From: Patagioenas fasciata
Taxonomy: Eukaryota > Chordata > Aves > Columbiformes > Columbidae
NCBI RefSeq assembly: GCF_037038585.1
Contig: NC_092520.1
Span: forward strand, 57,254,501 to 57,318,500
DNA length: 64,000 nt
Reading direction: 5' to 3'
Below are positions 62,690 to 64,000 of this stretch, piece by piece (position 1 is the stretch's first letter; each line of letters begins with the position of its first letter). The notes under the pieces were generated by a model. The model did no database searches. It worked only from the letters and a program-made list of their open reading frames with translations, and was not told the DNA's origin. The position numbers and the translations under genes were made by a program.

Positions 62690-64000
62690 ATAGGCACTAG
62701 CAGTTGTGGCCGGACAGGACGCGCGGCGGGGGCCGGAGCCGGGAACCTGGGGTGGCCTCGGGACAGCAGCAGTGCTCCCCACCCACCCAAGCGGCGTTCG
62801 CGCTGTAAAACACGCCCCGGCTAGGAATCTGCCCCCGATTCCATAAAACCCCACGGGAAGGGGCAGGACGCGCTCCCGGCCGCAGGCAGGTGCCGGTGTT
62901 GTTGCCCATGCAGTTCGTGTCACCTAGGGGATCCGACATGCTGACTCCCCCGGCTTGCCTTGCACCCAGCCCAGCTTTCTTCCCCGCACGTCTTCCCCGC
63001 ACCTCCTCAGCTGTGCAAAGCCCAGGGCTGCCCCACCGTTTCCGTTCCCACGCCCCAAAATTACACCCCACAAACGTCCCGGCTCCGCGGCCCTGCGTGG
63101 GCACGGCCCGTGAACGGAACTGCCCCGGAGGGAGAGCGCAGGAGCACCCCAAGCTTGGCCACTCTGCCGGCTCCGAGCCTAAGCGGGTAGGGGAGAAGGT
63201 AGCAGAATTCCCTCCCCAACCCTACCCGCCCCCCTCAACCCTACTTCCCCCTCCCCCCCAAAATAAGCTTTTCGTTCTTTAAAGTTTGGGGTTTGGGCTC
63301 TGTCCTACTTCCTCCTGCCCGGCAGGAAAAGAGCTGGAAACGGTCTCCGCCGGCGCGCAACCTCCGCAGCCGCTCACCGCCTCCCCAGTGCTACCGTGGG
63401 AAAACACCCACTTATCGCAGCTCGGAGCCGAACTCGCCCTGCCCGGCTTTTGAGGCGGACGGTTTCGAGCAGAAGAGATCGGATATGTTTGATGTATGCG
63501 CTTAAGCACCTTAATATTAAAAACATGTAGCAATTAAAAACACGCCGCACGCCGGTTGCTCTGCGCAAGTAAAGGACCTCTTACCCCCGATTTTTTTTTT
63601 TTTTACGCTATTTGTGTGAACCTACCGAAATCCTCGGCACTTGCGCGTTTCCTGTTTGCCCCCTCACCCCTCCTCCCGCGTGTTTTATCACCCGTATCGA
63701 ACGGCCTCGCAGCCGCCCCAGCGACTCTGCCGTGCCCCGGCTCTGGGGCGGAGGTGGACGCACAACGGCCCCCACTCTGCAATGCCACCGGCCCCTCCGC
63801 TTCGGTCCTTGCAGCCGGGCGAGTCTCCGTGCCCCACTCCCCCACGGCCCGGGCCGGGGCCGACGGAGACCCGCCGCCTCCGACGAAGTGCCCGATTGCA
63901 AATGAGGGACGGCTCGGCCGCGGGTGACATCTGCACCCTCTCTTGCACCTGCCTTGTCCCGGGCCCGAGCTCTTGCCGCGACGAGGGTGAAAATTAAGGA
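62690..64000. promoter_or_regulatory. CpG island running off the window end
   Basis: A long CpG-rich tract, densest at about 62700-63180 and 63340-64000, broken by short AT-rich segments. By vertebrate synteny the next genes after CLYBL are ZIC5 and ZIC2, whose loci are CpG-island rich, so this may be the edge of that domain. No zinc-finger coding sequence is visible, so the link is inference. Frames in both directions are composition artefacts. Confidence 0.65.

Noticed and set aside
62494..63997. Several 100-150 codon frames, checked for ZIC5/ZIC2 coding sequence
   Set aside because: No C2H2 zinc-finger pattern or other ZIC signature seen; CpG-island composition explains the openness.

Overview
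The window is vertebrate nuclear DNA, almost certainly from a bird. It carries CR1 LINE 3' ends of the avian type at about 2.06, 34.8 and 35.1 kb, sparse interspersed repeats, compact introns and AT-rich non-coding DNA broken by CpG islands. Bacterial or viral gene organisation is absent, and nearly all open reading frames are chance ones.

One protein-coding gene is recognisable: the 3' part of CLYBL (mitochondrial citramalyl-CoA lyase, HpcH/HpaI aldolase, CitE-like family) on the + strand. Six coding exons lie at 10135-10323, 13892-13993, 15781-15874, 17279-17446, 22618-22742 and 38605-38700. All have GT/AG boundaries and compatible phases, and together encode 257 residues plus a stop, matching residues 84-340 of the 340-residue human protein. 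The first coding exons (mitochondrial presequence and N-terminal strand) lie upstream of base 1. Bases 1-10134 are therefore read as intron. A likely polyadenylation signal is at 38777.

Layout: 1-10134, intron with two GC-richer, CpG-containing islands of complex sequence (about 6.45-7.06 and 8.05-9.11 kb) that look like conserved regulatory elements; 10.1-22.7 kb, five clustered exons with further enhancer-like tracts at 10.8-12.7 kb; 22.7-38.6 kb, a 15.9 kb intron with two opposed CR1 fragments, several perfect hairpins and a candidate regulatory block at 32.2 kb; 38.7-42.7 kb, 3' UTR followed by unusually complex sequence and a strong CpG island (about 39.98-40.42 kb); 42.7-62.3 kb, intergenic DNA with a (GAAA)n array of about 336 bp and other simple repeats; 62.7-64 kb, a second CpG island running off the end.

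In vertebrates CLYBL is followed by ZIC5 and ZIC2, developmental zinc-finger genes. No ZIC coding sequence is visible here, but the closing CpG island is where the ZIC domain would be expected to start. The enhancer-like islands inside and beyond CLYBL fit a model in which CLYBL is a bystander gene carrying ZIC regulatory DNA. That is inference from synteny and composition, not from alignment. No clearly new genetic system was found. The most useful observations are splice-site peculiarities in CLYBL, several strong fold-back structures, and the orphan CpG island.
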